Shown: positions 25,620 to 33,571 of the stretch, one piece after another | Layout: every line of letters starts with the position of its first letter | How positions within the stretch are numbered: position 1 is the stretch's first letter | Origin: Methanobacteriota archaeon | GTDB taxonomy: Archaea; Thermoplasmatota; Poseidoniia; Poseidoniales; Poseidoniaceae | Direction of reading: 5' to 3' | DNA length: 55,139 bases | NCBI GenBank assembly: GCA_018691345.1 | Contig: JABGTJ010000003.1 | Coordinates: 1-55,139 of the forward strand | Translations under genes and position numbers: made by a program | The notes under the pieces: generated by a model | What the model saw: the letters and a program-made list of their open reading frames with translations, nothing else | The model's database searches: none | What the model was told of the DNA's origin: nothing

Positions 25620-26518
25620 TCGCTCGCCTCCTTGTGGTGGCGTTCCGGCCATTCCACGATGGCGTTTCCAGTTCCGATTATGGTGCCGTATCCGTGCAGT
25701 ATGCCCGGATAGTTTGGTACATCAAGCGTTGAAAGGAGCCAGGACAATCCTCCTCCATCACTTTCAGCTATTGCTTGTTCAGTAAACTCCGGCATTTCAT
25801 CGAGGATACGTTGAGATTGTCCCGTTCGGAAGTATTCAATCATGCGCATGTCCCACAGGTGCATGGCATGGCTAGCAATATGTTCCTTGCTCATGTCTTC
25901 TGGGATGGCAGATTCAGTTGTGAAATGTCGGTGCGATAGTGAGTTGCTGGCGAGAACGACTACTTTCTTGCCACTTGCAAGGATTGCTTCACGAGTAACC
26001 CGGCCTAATTCGATCATCATCTCTTGCATGACTTCAACCGAATAGTAATCTCTTGAACGGTTGCTTGAAATAACGACAAGAGGCTTATCCCATTGAGGAT
26101 TGAACATGTGCCCAGTGGTAATTGTTCCATAGTCAACTCGAAAGTCAGGGTTTTCCATCATTTTGACTGCGAGTCCAGCATCTTCGGCTCGGTCGTGAAT
26201 TTGTCGAGACAATTCGATATCAATATTGAGATCATAGTGGTAACGGAACAAGTTTGGAAACACGGGGTCAACCGAGAGGCTCTTGAACGAAGGTAGCCCG
26301 AGGAAATGTGTACCGATGTATGTCTGCCAGTGCGGGGAAAGTAAGACGATGGCATCGTATTCAACATTTGCTAGAGATTCTCGTAATCGCTCATAGCCCC
26401 ATCGTAATTGTTCCCATCCGCCTTCCGCAGTGGGTTCATTTTGCTCTGGGTTTTCAGCATAAACCAAGTGAGGTGGGTGTGGTGCTAAGCAGCCTGCCAC
26501 GATTTCGCCCTTCGACAT
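25616..26518 (-). CDS. amnB: Extradiol ring-cleavage dioxygenase catalytic subunit (2-aminophenol 1,6-dioxygenase beta-like)
   Basis: LigB-family non-haem Fe(II) enzyme that opens an aromatic ring next to an amino or hydroxyl group with O2. It has 300 residues from ATG 26518. The characterised AmnB metal ligands (His13, His62, Glu251, from memory) line up as His14 in APHPPHLVY, His63 in SPHW and Glu252 in IAESDGGG. The acid/base residues Tyr129 and His195 line up as Tyr130 (VDYGT) and His196 (SLSHRHF), all shifted by exactly one. LPNPIF-like VDPVFPNLFRYHYD and LHGYGTIIGTGNA are also AmnB-like. The frame is open to 26665, but a GATATAAT box centred 26 nt before 26518 supports a leaderless start there. 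Its gene overlaps the LigB/RidA fusion by 4 bp, giving both subunits of a heteromeric dioxygenase. The substrate in this archaeon is unproven. Confidence 0.88.
   Translation of the reverse strand: MSKGEIVAGCLAPHPPHLVYAENPEQNEPTAEGGWEQLRWGYERLRESLANVEYDAIVLLSPHWQTYIGTHFLGLPSFKSLSVDPVFPNLFRYHYDLNIDIELSRQIHDRAEDAGLAVKMMENPDFRVDYGTITTGHMFNPQWDKPLVVISSNRSRDYYSVEVMQEMMIELGRVTREAILASGKKVVVLASNSLSHRHFTTESAIPEDMSKEHIASHAMHLWDMRMIEYFRTGQSQRILDEMPEFTEQAIAESDGGGLSWLLSTLDVPNYPGILHGYGTIIGTGNAIVEWPERHHKEASE
25627..25633 (-). promoter_or_regulatory. Strong Shine-Dalgarno sequence fixing the start of the fusion gene
   Basis: AAGGAGG on the minus strand, inside the last codons of the dioxygenase gene, 7 nt before ATG 25619. 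It is the clearest ribosome-binding site in the window and shows that this internal operon gene uses SD-led initiation. Confidence 0.75.
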
Positions 26519-26540
26519 GAGCAAACCCATGCGTCGGGGG

Positions 26541-26548
26541 ATTATATC
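26541..26548 (-). promoter_or_regulatory. TATA box of the dioxygenase operon
   Basis: GATATAAT on the minus strand, centred 26-27 nt upstream of ATG 26518. It lies within the frame extension upstream of that ATG, so it argues against the longer protein. Confidence 0.5.
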
Positions 26549-26619
26549 GGCATCGGAGAATGCCTCTTCTCTTGAAATCTTGACCGAACCCTCAAACAAG
26601 GCGGGGATTTGGAGTTGAC

Positions 26620-27111
26620 ATGGAGCCGGAAGAGGTGGATGTTGAAGTTCCGGTTCGCAGCCCATTTTTAGTGCGAGCGTTTGATTTTGACACCGGCTTA
26701 CGGCACATCATCGCTCCGGCATTCATCGGCGCCGTCTTGGGTGGCTTCTGGCAATACAGCGTGATGCCGAACATCGGTGAAATCAACTTACCAAATCCGA
26801 TTCATGGTGCGTTCTTCATCAGCATACTTTTGTCTCCACTTCTCTATCGAATTCTCGTTGGAGGTGAGATGTCTCGTTGGATTGAATACACGCTCGGCCT
26901 CTCACTGCTCGGGCTGATTTTTTCTGTGATTTGGCTTTCAGGTTGGGGCGCTGTGTTTTGTGGAGGATACGGTGCTTTGTTGGTTTGGGTTTGGATCAGT
27001 ACAGATTGGGGACGCTATGACCTTCCTCCATTCCGTTATGGATTATGGCATGCTTTTGCCATCGACTTGGGCGCATTCGCTGGTAGCGTAATCGTGTTCG
27101 CACAATTTTGA
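26620..27111 (+). CDS. Four-helix membrane protein, function unknown
   Basis: Encodes 163 residues. An acidic start (EPEEVDVEV) is followed by hydrophobic helices near 28-46, 60-82, 90-125 (possibly two) and 143-162. Several Trp residues sit at membrane borders (FWQY, WVWISTDWG, LWHAF). No motif or family is recognised. The ATG at 26620 has GGAG five bases upstream. It is the only plus-strand gene inside the long minus-strand catabolic block, divergent from the dioxygenase (about 100 bp apart) and convergent with panB (stop codons adjacent at 27111/27112). It splits that block into two transcription units. A transport-related or regulatory membrane role is only a guess. Confidence 0.7.
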   Translation: MEPEEVDVEVPVRSPFLVRAFDFDTGLRHIIAPAFIGAVLGGFWQYSVMPNIGEINLPNPIHGAFFISILLSPLLYRILVGGEMSRWIEYTLGLSLLGLIFSVIWLSGWGAVFCGGYGALLVWVWISTDWGRYDLPPFRYGLWHAFAIDLGAFAGSVIVFAQF

Positions 27112-27933
27112 TCAAGATGTGTAACTTTCCTCGCTGCTCGGGAAGTCTCCTGAACGCACATCAGAGCAATAACTCTTGATTGCCCCATCGATTTCATCAG
27201 CGAGGTTAAGGTATCTACGGAGGAACCGTGGAGAAAAATCCATGGTAATACCAAGCAAGTCATGAAGCACCAAGACTTGACCATCACAGTCTGGACCTGC
27301 TCCGATGCCAATTGTAGGGATAGAGATTGCTTCACTGACTTTTTTAGCCAGTTCTCGGGGTATTTTCTCAAGCACAACAGCAAAGCAACCAGCCTTTTCA
27401 AGTAATTTAGCATCTTCAATAAGTTTCTCTGCTTCTCCATCTTCTTTGGCACGAACAGTGTAGGTTCCAAATTTGTAGATGGATTGTGGGGTAAGCCCAA
27501 GGTGTCCCATCACTGGTATACCGGCAGTAAGAATTCGCTCGATTGAGGGCAAAATCTCGGCACCGCCTTCGAGTTTTACAGCATGTCCTTCCGACTCCTT
27601 CATGATGCGAATAGCGGATTCCAGAGCAATTGCAGAGTTGCCTTGGTACGTTCCAAAGGGCATGTCGACAACAATCAATGCACGGTCAACTGCTCTTTGA
27701 ACACACTGGGCGTGGTAAATCATGTGTTCAAGCGTTATTGGAACGGTAGTCACCTGTCCGGCCATCACGTTTGATGCGGAGTCTCCGACCAAGATGACAT
27801 CGACACCGGCCTTATCGACCAGTTTTGCTAGAGAGTAATCGTAAGCGGTCAGCATGGTGATTTTTTCATCAGCACTCTTCATTTCTTGAAGAGTGTGAGT
27901 GGTAATCTTACGCGCTTGCTTGTGAACCGACAT
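27112..27933 (-). CDS. panB: 3-methyl-2-oxobutanoate hydroxymethyltransferase
   Basis: PanB adds a hydroxymethyl group from methylenetetrahydrofolate to ketoisovalerate, giving ketopantoate, the first committed step to pantothenate and CoA. Family motifs are plain: [35 protein letters not shown] (split here as the metal-binding region with Asp in GDS), [29 protein letters not shown] (catalytic Glu) and [16 protein letters not shown] with LHDLLG. The mature length from ATG 27933 is 273 residues, normal for PanB. The frame is open upstream to 28104, but that part overlaps the LON-domain gene and is not PanB-like. It is the last gene of a minus-strand run starting at the monooxygenase. The pantothenate link to ring cleavage is not obvious and may be simple co-transcription. 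Confidence 0.93.
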   Translation of the reverse strand: MSVHKQARKITTHTLQEMKSADEKITMLTAYDYSLAKLVDKAGVDVILVGDSASNVMAGQVTTVPITLEHMIYHAQCVQRAVDRALIVVDMPFGTYQGNSAIALESAIRIMKESEGHAVKLEGGAEILPSIERILTAGIPVMGHLGLTPQSIYKFGTYTVRAKEDGEAEKLIEDAKLLEKAGCFAVVLEKIPRELAKKVSEAISIPTIGIGAGPDCDGQVLVLHDLLGITMDFSPRFLRRYLNLADEIDGAIKSYCSDVRSGDFPSSEESYTS

Positions 27934-27976
27934 GGATGTGCCACGGTTATGTTTGATTTGAAACCCTCGCAGGACT

Positions 27977-28723
27977 TCATTCCTCTTCGCCTTGCGCCAT
28001 AGCAACATGATGGACCAGTTCTTCGATTGCTTCATCAATTGTTGGACATGCAAGAATCTGCTGCTTTGCCTCCAAAGTCGATAACACAAGCCCTGCAACT
28101 GCATAGATTGAATCCGAATCTTGATCGATGGTTCGGTTTACTCGCTCAGTTACCCACATTTCCAAGAGGTCGTCTTCGATACGAAGAACGGTTCCAATCT
28201 GTGTGAGGACATGATTCATTATTCCTTTGAGGATTGATTGTTGTTCAGTGGTGATGTCCGATTCAATGGAATGAAATTCAACTCCAGCGCTGATGTAGAG
28301 TTTGGAATGACCAACTTCGTCGGGAATCATTTCGAGTAGTTCCTGAACATCTGGTAGAATTCCATCGTCTTCAATAATTTCTTCAAACATCGGTGCACTG
28401 AAGGGTGGTAATGCCGGAGAGTTCACATCGTTAACAGTGAATCTTCTACGTCCAATTATCTGAACAAAATGGTTGCTACCTTTGGTTTCGTGGTGGAGTA
28501 TTTCTGCCTCGCAGCCATGCGTGCGAGGTCCATCCCATGCATTTGTAGGCGTGAATGGGTCGTTCATGACGACGCCAAAATTCTTCTCGTCAAGTAAGCA
28601 GTCATCGAGCATTTGCCTGTAACGTGGTTCAAAGATTCTCAGTTCTTGAATCTCTCCAGGCATCAGTACCATTGGGAGGACGAACAGCGGCAGTGGAGAC
28701 ATATCATTGAATACGGCATTCAC
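27977..28723 (-). CDS. Stand-alone LON substrate-binding-domain protein
   Basis: Encodes 248 residues matching the N-terminal (PUA-like) domain of bacterial Lon without ATPase or protease parts. The core is [29 protein letters not shown] near residues 10-38, followed by the GTRAEI-like [27 protein letters not shown]. The C-terminal half is helical and acidic. Bacterial homologues (YcaM-like, or ROS-related LonN proteins) have no settled function. Archaeal LonB, present at 48750, lacks this domain, so an adaptor role is possible but not shown. It starts 15 bp after the aldehyde dehydrogenase stop and precedes panB by 43 bp on the same strand. A second ATG at 28702 is an alternative start. Confidence 0.85.
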   Translation of the reverse strand: MNAVFNDMSPLPLFVLPMVLMPGEIQELRIFEPRYRQMLDDCLLDEKNFGVVMNDPFTPTNAWDGPRTHGCEAEILHHETKGSNHFVQIIGRRRFTVNDVNSPALPPFSAPMFEEIIEDDGILPDVQELLEMIPDEVGHSKLYISAGVEFHSIESDITTEQQSILKGIMNHVLTQIGTVLRIEDDLLEMWVTERVNRTIDQDSDSIYAVAGLVLSTLEAKQQILACPTIDEAIEELVHHVAMAQGEEE

Positions 28724-28738
28724 CTTTTGAAGATATGT

Positions 28739-30199
28739 TTACTTGGAGGGATTCGGGAACTTCACACAAACATTCGTCATTTCAGAGAAGAATTCCATCG
28801 ACCATTTGCCTCCTTCTCTTCCGACTCCGGAATTCTTCATTCCACCGAAGGGTGTTCGTAAGTCTCTGTGCAACCATGTGTTAACCCAAACAATCCCTGT
28901 TTCAATCTTGGTCGCAAAGTCACGCCCACGCTCAAGGTCAGTCGTCCAAACGGAACCGGCAAGGCCGTATTCGGAGTGATTGGCCATTTCCACGGCTTGT
29001 TCTTCGGAATCAAAAGTGTGAAGGGTGACCATCGGACCGAAAATCTCCTCTGTAGCGCACCGCGATGTGTGCGGTAAGTCTGCAACTACCGTTGGACGCA
29101 AAAACGCCCCAACGCCATTGGGTCCATTGAAGCCAGTCATTTCTCGGGTTCCACCCGTCAACACTGTTCCACCTTCAGCGAGTCCGAGTTCGATGTACGA
29201 CTCTACTTTTTCAAGATGCTCGGGCGAGATGACTGAACCCATGACGGTTTCATCGAGAGATGGGTTTCCAATCTGTATGGATTCGACTTTTTCAATGAAG
29301 AGTTTCGTGAATGCGTCAGCAATTGATGCGTCGACCAATATGCGCGAGCCGCACAAACACACCTGGCCAGAATTGGTGAATGCAGCTCGAACAGCACCGT
29401 CTACAGCCTGAGAGAGGTCTGCATCTCTGAGAACAATGGTGGCGTTCTTCCCTCCGAGTTCCAATGATAGTTTCTTGAACATTGGTGCGGCAGTGCGCGC
29501 TACAATTCTACCGGTTGCGGTGCCTCCTGTGAAGGAGATCCCCTTGATTTCAGGAGCTTCAAGGATTGATTGACCGACTTCGGGTCCAAGACCATGAACG
29601 AGATTAAATACGCCTGGTGGTAACTTTAGTTCATGCAATGTCTCAGCCAAAACATTAGCGGTAAGCGGGGTAATTTCACTTGGCTTAGCCACGATGGTAT
29701 TACCCATGAGGAGTGCAGGTGCCACTTTCCAACTCAAGAGGTAGAGGGGTAAATTCCACGGAGTGATAAGGCCAACAGTTCCGAGTGGCGAACGATGGAC
29801 ATAGTTCATTGCATCGGCCATTTCAAAGGTCATTTCCGATTGTTCTCTGCTGAACTCAGCAAAGAATCGAAAATTGCTGACCGAACGTGAAGCGTCAACA
29901 CGCCGTGCAAGAGATATTGGTTTACCAGTATCCATTGATTCGGTTTGAGCGATGTGTTCGTGTTTCGCTTCGAGGGCATCTGCAATTCGATCAAGCCAGT
30001 CAGCGCGTTCCAGCATTGACAGGGCGCCCCATTCCGATTGAGCGGACTGGGCTGCAAGGACTGCCAATTCAACGTCGGTCACTTTTGAGCGTGGAATGGT
30101 CGCAACGCATTCTGCAGTGGCTGGATTGAAATCTTCAAGAACTTCTCCATCCATAGCGGGCTGAAATACCCCGCCGATGTAGTTCTTGATTTCGAGCAT
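28739..30199 (-). CDS. Aldehyde dehydrogenase, 2-aminomuconate/2-hydroxymuconate semialdehyde dehydrogenase-like
   Basis: NAD-dependent aldehyde dehydrogenase of 486 residues. Oxyanion Asn149 in TPWNLP, Glu in LELGGKN (about 247) and catalytic Cys281 in NSGQVCLCGSR are present. The C-terminal signature VNTWLHRDLRTPFGGMKNSGVGREGG is that of the ALDH8/AmnC/NbaE/XylG branch, which oxidises ring-cleavage semialdehydes. With the dioxygenase and RidA genes nearby, 2-aminomuconate 6-semialdehyde is the likely substrate. That is context inference, and betaine or hydroxymuconate semialdehyde remain possible. The ATG at 30199 comes two bases after the asparaginase stop with GGAG upstream, so the extended frame to 30256 is a read-through of the neighbour and is rejected. 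It is the third gene of the monooxygenase operon. Confidence 0.9.
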   Translation of the reverse strand: MLEIKNYIGGVFQPAMDGEVLEDFNPATAECVATIPRSKVTDVELAVLAAQSAQSEWGALSMLERADWLDRIADALEAKHEHIAQTESMDTGKPISLARRVDASRSVSNFRFFAEFSREQSEMTFEMADAMNYVHRSPLGTVGLITPWNLPLYLLSWKVAPALLMGNTIVAKPSEITPLTANVLAETLHELKLPPGVFNLVHGLGPEVGQSILEAPEIKGISFTGGTATGRIVARTAAPMFKKLSLELGGKNATIVLRDADLSQAVDGAVRAAFTNSGQVCLCGSRILVDASIADAFTKLFIEKVESIQIGNPSLDETVMGSVISPEHLEKVESYIELGLAEGGTVLTGGTREMTGFNGPNGVGAFLRPTVVADLPHTSRCATEEIFGPMVTLHTFDSEEQAVEMANHSEYGLAGSVWTTDLERGRDFATKIETGIVWVNTWLHRDLRTPFGGMKNSGVGREGGKWSMEFFSEMTNVCVKFPNPSK

Positions 30200-30201
30200 G
30201 C

Positions 30202-31317
30202 TCACATCTCCACATCGTACAACCATCTGTCTTGGTCGGGGTCCCATTCGTCCCAAGTCGGCAATTTTTCAAGTTGAGGCAAGTAATGTTCGGGGACAAT
30301 TCCCGGTACGATGAATGCTTTCTGGCGATGCAGAGGATACGGGTTACGCAAATTGATTCCTAAGACTCCGAGCACCGCTCGGGCAACATACCACATCGCC
30401 TGTGAATTCCAGCCGTGAGCGATTTTAACGACTATTCCGAGTCCTTTGGGGTAATCTGGATGCTCAATCGCAAGGCCAAGTAGACCATCAGCCCCTTCTT
30501 TAGCGATGACCTTTCCTTCTCCGGCCTTGAGAACGGTTGAGTCGAGACGATTGAAACCTCCAACGAGGTCAGGGTGGCGAACCATTGCTTCCCAAATCCA
30601 ATCCTTGTCCTTGTCACGCACTAATCCTGCATAGATCTGGGCTAATTCTGCGACGGTATTGGACACCGTAGGGAGCCCACAGCCATCTTTAGCAATTCGA
30701 AGGGGCTTCCATTCTTGGCCGAGGTAGGTTCTCAGTTCTGCCATGTATGCGTCAAAGACTTCGTGCGTTGGGAGTGTGTAACCGGCCCGGTTCCAACCTT
30801 TTTTCCGGCAACCGAGCAAGATTGCAGCGTGTTCTCCCGAGCAGGTATGGAACCATCGGCGAGGGCGACGTACCTGTCGTCCAAATTGTATCAGTGGTAC
30901 ATCGAGTGGTGTAAGCATTAACGGCCATTCTTCTTGAGACAGAAGTGATTGAGCAGCAGCAACATGTTCTGTATCTCCGTTGTGGGATGCTACAGCAATT
31001 GCTTTCTGCTCCCAACTTGTGTCAGCTAATTCTTCTGTGAACGCTTTGAGCATGAACGGTTTCATCATAGAACGGCCGTAACACAAAACATTCCCTCCAA
31101 AGGAGTGGATGACTTCATCGCCGTGTGACCAAGCAATTGCCCCATGAATTGTCGTTTCAGATACTCCGTTTCTACGGTAGTCGACCAAGGGCTCCCAAGC
31201 AACTTCTCGTCCGGTAGGGATACCTTCGACTTTTTCGCCTAAGGGCGAGTCCGGATAGAGTGAACTTCCTGGTTTTCCGGGTTCAACTGCGGAAGGAGTG
31301 TCGTGTTCGATGGTCAT
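30202..31317 (-). CDS. L-asparaginase II family (Rhizobium etli type) amidohydrolase
   Basis: Family PF06089, serine-dependent amidohydrolases unrelated to the GatD-type asparaginases. Motifs are GRSMMKPFML (the RS..KP nucleophile region; Ser in family members), ASHNGDTEHVAA, TCSGEHAAILLGC (Cys pair, zinc or structural), KDGCGLPTVSN and RHPDLVGG. The encoded protein is 371 residues from ATG 31317, which lies four bases after the monooxygenase stop. A TTG at 31335 would overlap that gene. The aldehyde dehydrogenase begins two bases after its stop, so three genes form one tight unit. The enzyme normally makes Asp and ammonia from Asn. In this operon it might instead hydrolyse an amide produced from a ring-cleavage product, which is speculative. 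Confidence 0.87.
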   Translation of the reverse strand: MTIEHDTPSAVEPGKPGSSLYPDSPLGEKVEGIPTGREVAWEPLVDYRRNGVSETTIHGAIAWSHGDEVIHSFGGNVLCYGRSMMKPFMLKAFTEELADTSWEQKAIAVASHNGDTEHVAAAQSLLSQEEWPLMLTPLDVPLIQFGRQVRRPRRWFHTCSGEHAAILLGCRKKGWNRAGYTLPTHEVFDAYMAELRTYLGQEWKPLRIAKDGCGLPTVSNTVAELAQIYAGLVRDKDKDWIWEAMVRHPDLVGGFNRLDSTVLKAGEGKVIAKEGADGLLGLAIEHPDYPKGLGIVVKIAHGWNSQAMWYVARAVLGVLGINLRNPYPLHRQKAFIVPGIVPEHYLPQLEKLPTWDEWDPDQDRWLYDVEM

Positions 31318-31321
31318 TCTT

Positions 31322-32608
31322 TCACGCTCCAGCAAGAATCTTTTCGACCAATGGTGCGACCTGCTCCATGTATGCAGTCATGTCCCTGCAAACGCGCTCA
31401 GAATCATGGTTGAAGAAATCAAACCAAGCCATGATTCGGTCTTCGGGGTGGAATCGTTCGATAATTTGGTGGGCGATTTCTTCGGCGTTTCCGATGAGGG
31501 CATTTTGCGCAGCATTCTCGACTTTTGATGGGTCGATGGTGCCCTCAAGGGCGTTCCAGTAAGCCCCCAACGCCGCCTTTGCTTCACGGTGAGCACATGC
31601 GCTTTGTTCCTCGGAGGTCAAACCCTCTTCGGCGTTGAGGAACACGAAGGAAGTTCGAGGCATGTCACTTCGTTTCCAAGCCCCCCCATCAGGATGGTAC
31701 ACTTCACTCATTCTCGTATGGGTCGCATCAATAACTTCTGGTTTTGTGATTGACAAATTGAATACTTTGACCGGCATAATCGTGTTCAAAAACGCTTGAG
31801 CCCTTGGGTCATGTGTTCCTGCAATCAGTCGCAGTAACTCTCTTCGGAAGGTGTGGGGGATGATTTTCAAATCTTCAAACACGTATCGCTTTGGAATTTC
31901 AATTTCTTCGGGAGCATCGTCGAGTTGCTCAAACTCCATGGCTGCTTGTTGCACTCTTTCCCAGTCTTCATCACTGCGGAAATTCGAACGAGAGAGAATG
32001 GTTTGGTAGGTTGTTTCGGAATTGACCACATCTCCTCGAAGGAGTTTCAAAAACACGTCACTTGCTTCCATGAATATTTGACCACGAAGTGCTGGCCATG
32101 CCGCTTCTTCAATCGAATTGCGAGGCACAATTCCGTAGGGCCGTGCCATGAACTCAAACCTTCCAGCAGAGAATCCAATGTGCAATTTTCGGTTTTCATC
32201 CGGGTCAAGGCCGTGCAACAGCAGCGTATTTGCGATTCGTTCAGCTTGGGCGATGGGTCCACCAGATGCGAGAATCGAAACGACTGCACTGCCAATTTCG
32301 ATGTTGTTTGTTTGTCGAAACGATTCCATTGCAAGTTGTGGGAAGTCGGTGCACAAGCCAACTTCACCCTTCCAATGAGGCACTACAGGTTTCGAATTTG
32401 ACTGCTGGGTTACCGTCGAGAGATGAGCCTGTGCAATCCACCCCACACCAAAGCCAAGTGAATCTGCAACCTTGAGTTGTTGGAAGTAATTTCGAAACAT
32501 GTCGTGTTCCGAGGGAACGTACCCGTTTGCATCAGGTGTCTGACTGATTGAGAAAAAAATGTCGTGGTCCATGGGTGGCACCGATACGCCCAGTCGAATC
32601 CACATCAT
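31322..32608 (-). CDS. Luciferase-like (LLM class) flavin-dependent monooxygenase
   Basis: Encodes 428 residues with the bacterial luciferase TIM-barrel signatures: FRNYFQQLKVADSLGFGVGWIAQAHLS near residues 38-64, AVVSILASGGPIAQAERIANTL near 108-130, and GFSAGRFEF around 147. LLM enzymes use reduced FMN (or F420) and O2 to oxidise aldehydes, sulfonates or heteroaromatic rings. A large loop (about 205-270) is longer than in simple members. It is the first gene of a tight operon with asparaginase II and the semialdehyde dehydrogenase, so it probably acts upstream of ring cleavage or on a nitrogen heterocycle; substrate unknown. An internal ATG at 32572 is an alternative start. Whether FMN or F420 is used cannot be told from the sequence alone. 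Confidence 0.86.
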   Translation of the reverse strand: MMWIRLGVSVPPMDHDIFFSISQTPDANGYVPSEHDMFRNYFQQLKVADSLGFGVGWIAQAHLSTVTQQSNSKPVVPHWKGEVGLCTDFPQLAMESFRQTNNIEIGSAVVSILASGGPIAQAERIANTLLLHGLDPDENRKLHIGFSAGRFEFMARPYGIVPRNSIEEAAWPALRGQIFMEASDVFLKLLRGDVVNSETTYQTILSRSNFRSDEDWERVQQAAMEFEQLDDAPEEIEIPKRYVFEDLKIIPHTFRRELLRLIAGTHDPRAQAFLNTIMPVKVFNLSITKPEVIDATHTRMSEVYHPDGGAWKRSDMPRTSFVFLNAEEGLTSEEQSACAHREAKAALGAYWNALEGTIDPSKVENAAQNALIGNAEEIAHQIIERFHPEDRIMAWFDFFNHDSERVCRDMTAYMEQVAPLVEKILAGA

Positions 32609-32635
32609 AACGAGTGTGGCTAAATCGTATGGTTC

Positions 32636-33481
32636 TCAATCACTATTCTTTGGAGAATTCGTGTTGTTAAAATCTGCTAAATCTTCTATTCTTTGACGAA
32701 CGGCAATCGGTGTTGGTAATCCTGCATTAATGAACGTGTGAAGGCAGTCCGAGAGCTGCAGCATTGCCGTTTCGTAGTCCTCAGCAATCTCTGCAATATC
32801 GGCAAGACCCCACCGTGCCACGAGTTGACCCGAAAGGTCTTCCAATTCACCAGCCAGTTCGAGAGATTGTTCGTACAAATCCTTTGCAGCAGCAAAGTTT
32901 CCGATGGTGGCCTGTGAATGGGCTAGATCTGCCATTGCTTCAATTTGCGCTTCCTCATCTTTCATTTTCATCGATAATTCGATGCGTCGGGTACCGTGAA
33001 CAATGGCCGTGTCATGGTCGTTCAGTTTCTTTGCACATGTTTCTAGCAAAGCCAGACCGTATGAAATCCCTGAATCATCAGCAATTGATTCTCGAAGCCG
33101 AATGGAACGGTTTGCAAACGCTTGTGCTTCTTCATATTCTTCTTTGCTCAAATGCAGCAATGCGACATGGTGTAAAATAGCAGCAGCCAACGGAGCTCCG
33201 CCTTCAGAAGATTCTGCTTTGACGGCCAGTTCAGCAAAGATGTCGACATCTGCTGCTGAATATTTGTGCCCTTCAAAATCAGCCCAGCCTTGCTCAAGAT
33301 CATCCGCTGCGTTTTTCTTTGCGTGATGCAAGAGGCGTTCGGACAATTCGATGTCTTCCAGTTCTTGTGCCAGTGGGATGAGCCGTAGGGCTAGAGGTGT
33401 GTTGATGTCATCCATCGCCCCTCCCGCTGTGAGCATGTCGAGGATTTTTCGGGCTTGTTCTGCATTGACTTCGCCGTTCAT
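32636..33481 (-). CDS. TPR-like helical repeat protein
   Basis: Encodes 281 residues, almost entirely helical, built from about six 34-40-residue repeats with TPR-type small/large residue spacing. Examples are LHHVALLHLSKEEYEEAQAF near 106-125, MADLAHSQATIGNFAAAKDLYEQSL near 190-214 and WGLADIAEIAEDYETAMLQL near 225-245. There is no signal peptide, so it is a soluble scaffold or partner-binding protein. The C-terminus is Asn/Ser-rich. It lies 27 bp upstream of the monooxygenase gene on the same strand, so it could be the true first gene of that operon, or independent. Divergent from the DNase I gene. Confidence 0.8.
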   Translation of the reverse strand: MNGEVNAEQARKILDMLTAGGAMDDINTPLALRLIPLAQELEDIELSERLLHHAKKNAADDLEQGWADFEGHKYSAADVDIFAELAVKAESSEGGAPLAAAILHHVALLHLSKEEYEEAQAFANRSIRLRESIADDSGISYGLALLETCAKKLNDHDTAIVHGTRRIELSMKMKDEEAQIEAMADLAHSQATIGNFAAAKDLYEQSLELAGELEDLSGQLVARWGLADIAEIAEDYETAMLQLSDCLHTFINAGLPTPIAVRQRIEDLADFNNTNSPKNSD

Positions 33482-33571
33482 GGCTCGTCGCAGTCACCGC
33501 GCGTCAAGAACCTATGTGTTTCTCTTTTTCGAAGTTAAACCTTGATAACAGAGTTCAATCAGGGACTGCGT

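Noticed and set aside
26519..26665. Longer N-terminus for the dioxygenase
   Set aside because: The extension overlaps the divergent gene, is not family-like, and contains the apparent TATA box.
27934..28104. 57-residue N-terminal extension of PanB
   Set aside because: It lies inside the LON-domain gene in another frame and has no PanB similarity.
30200..30256. Extension of the aldehyde dehydrogenase upstream of 30199
   Set aside because: It reads through the asparaginase stop region in another frame; ATG 30199 has an SD sequence and gives the family's N-terminus.
22455..32608. Whether the catabolic block is a mobile element
   Set aside because: No transposase, integrase, direct repeats or tRNA-end duplication is visible at either edge; composition does not look obviously different by eye.
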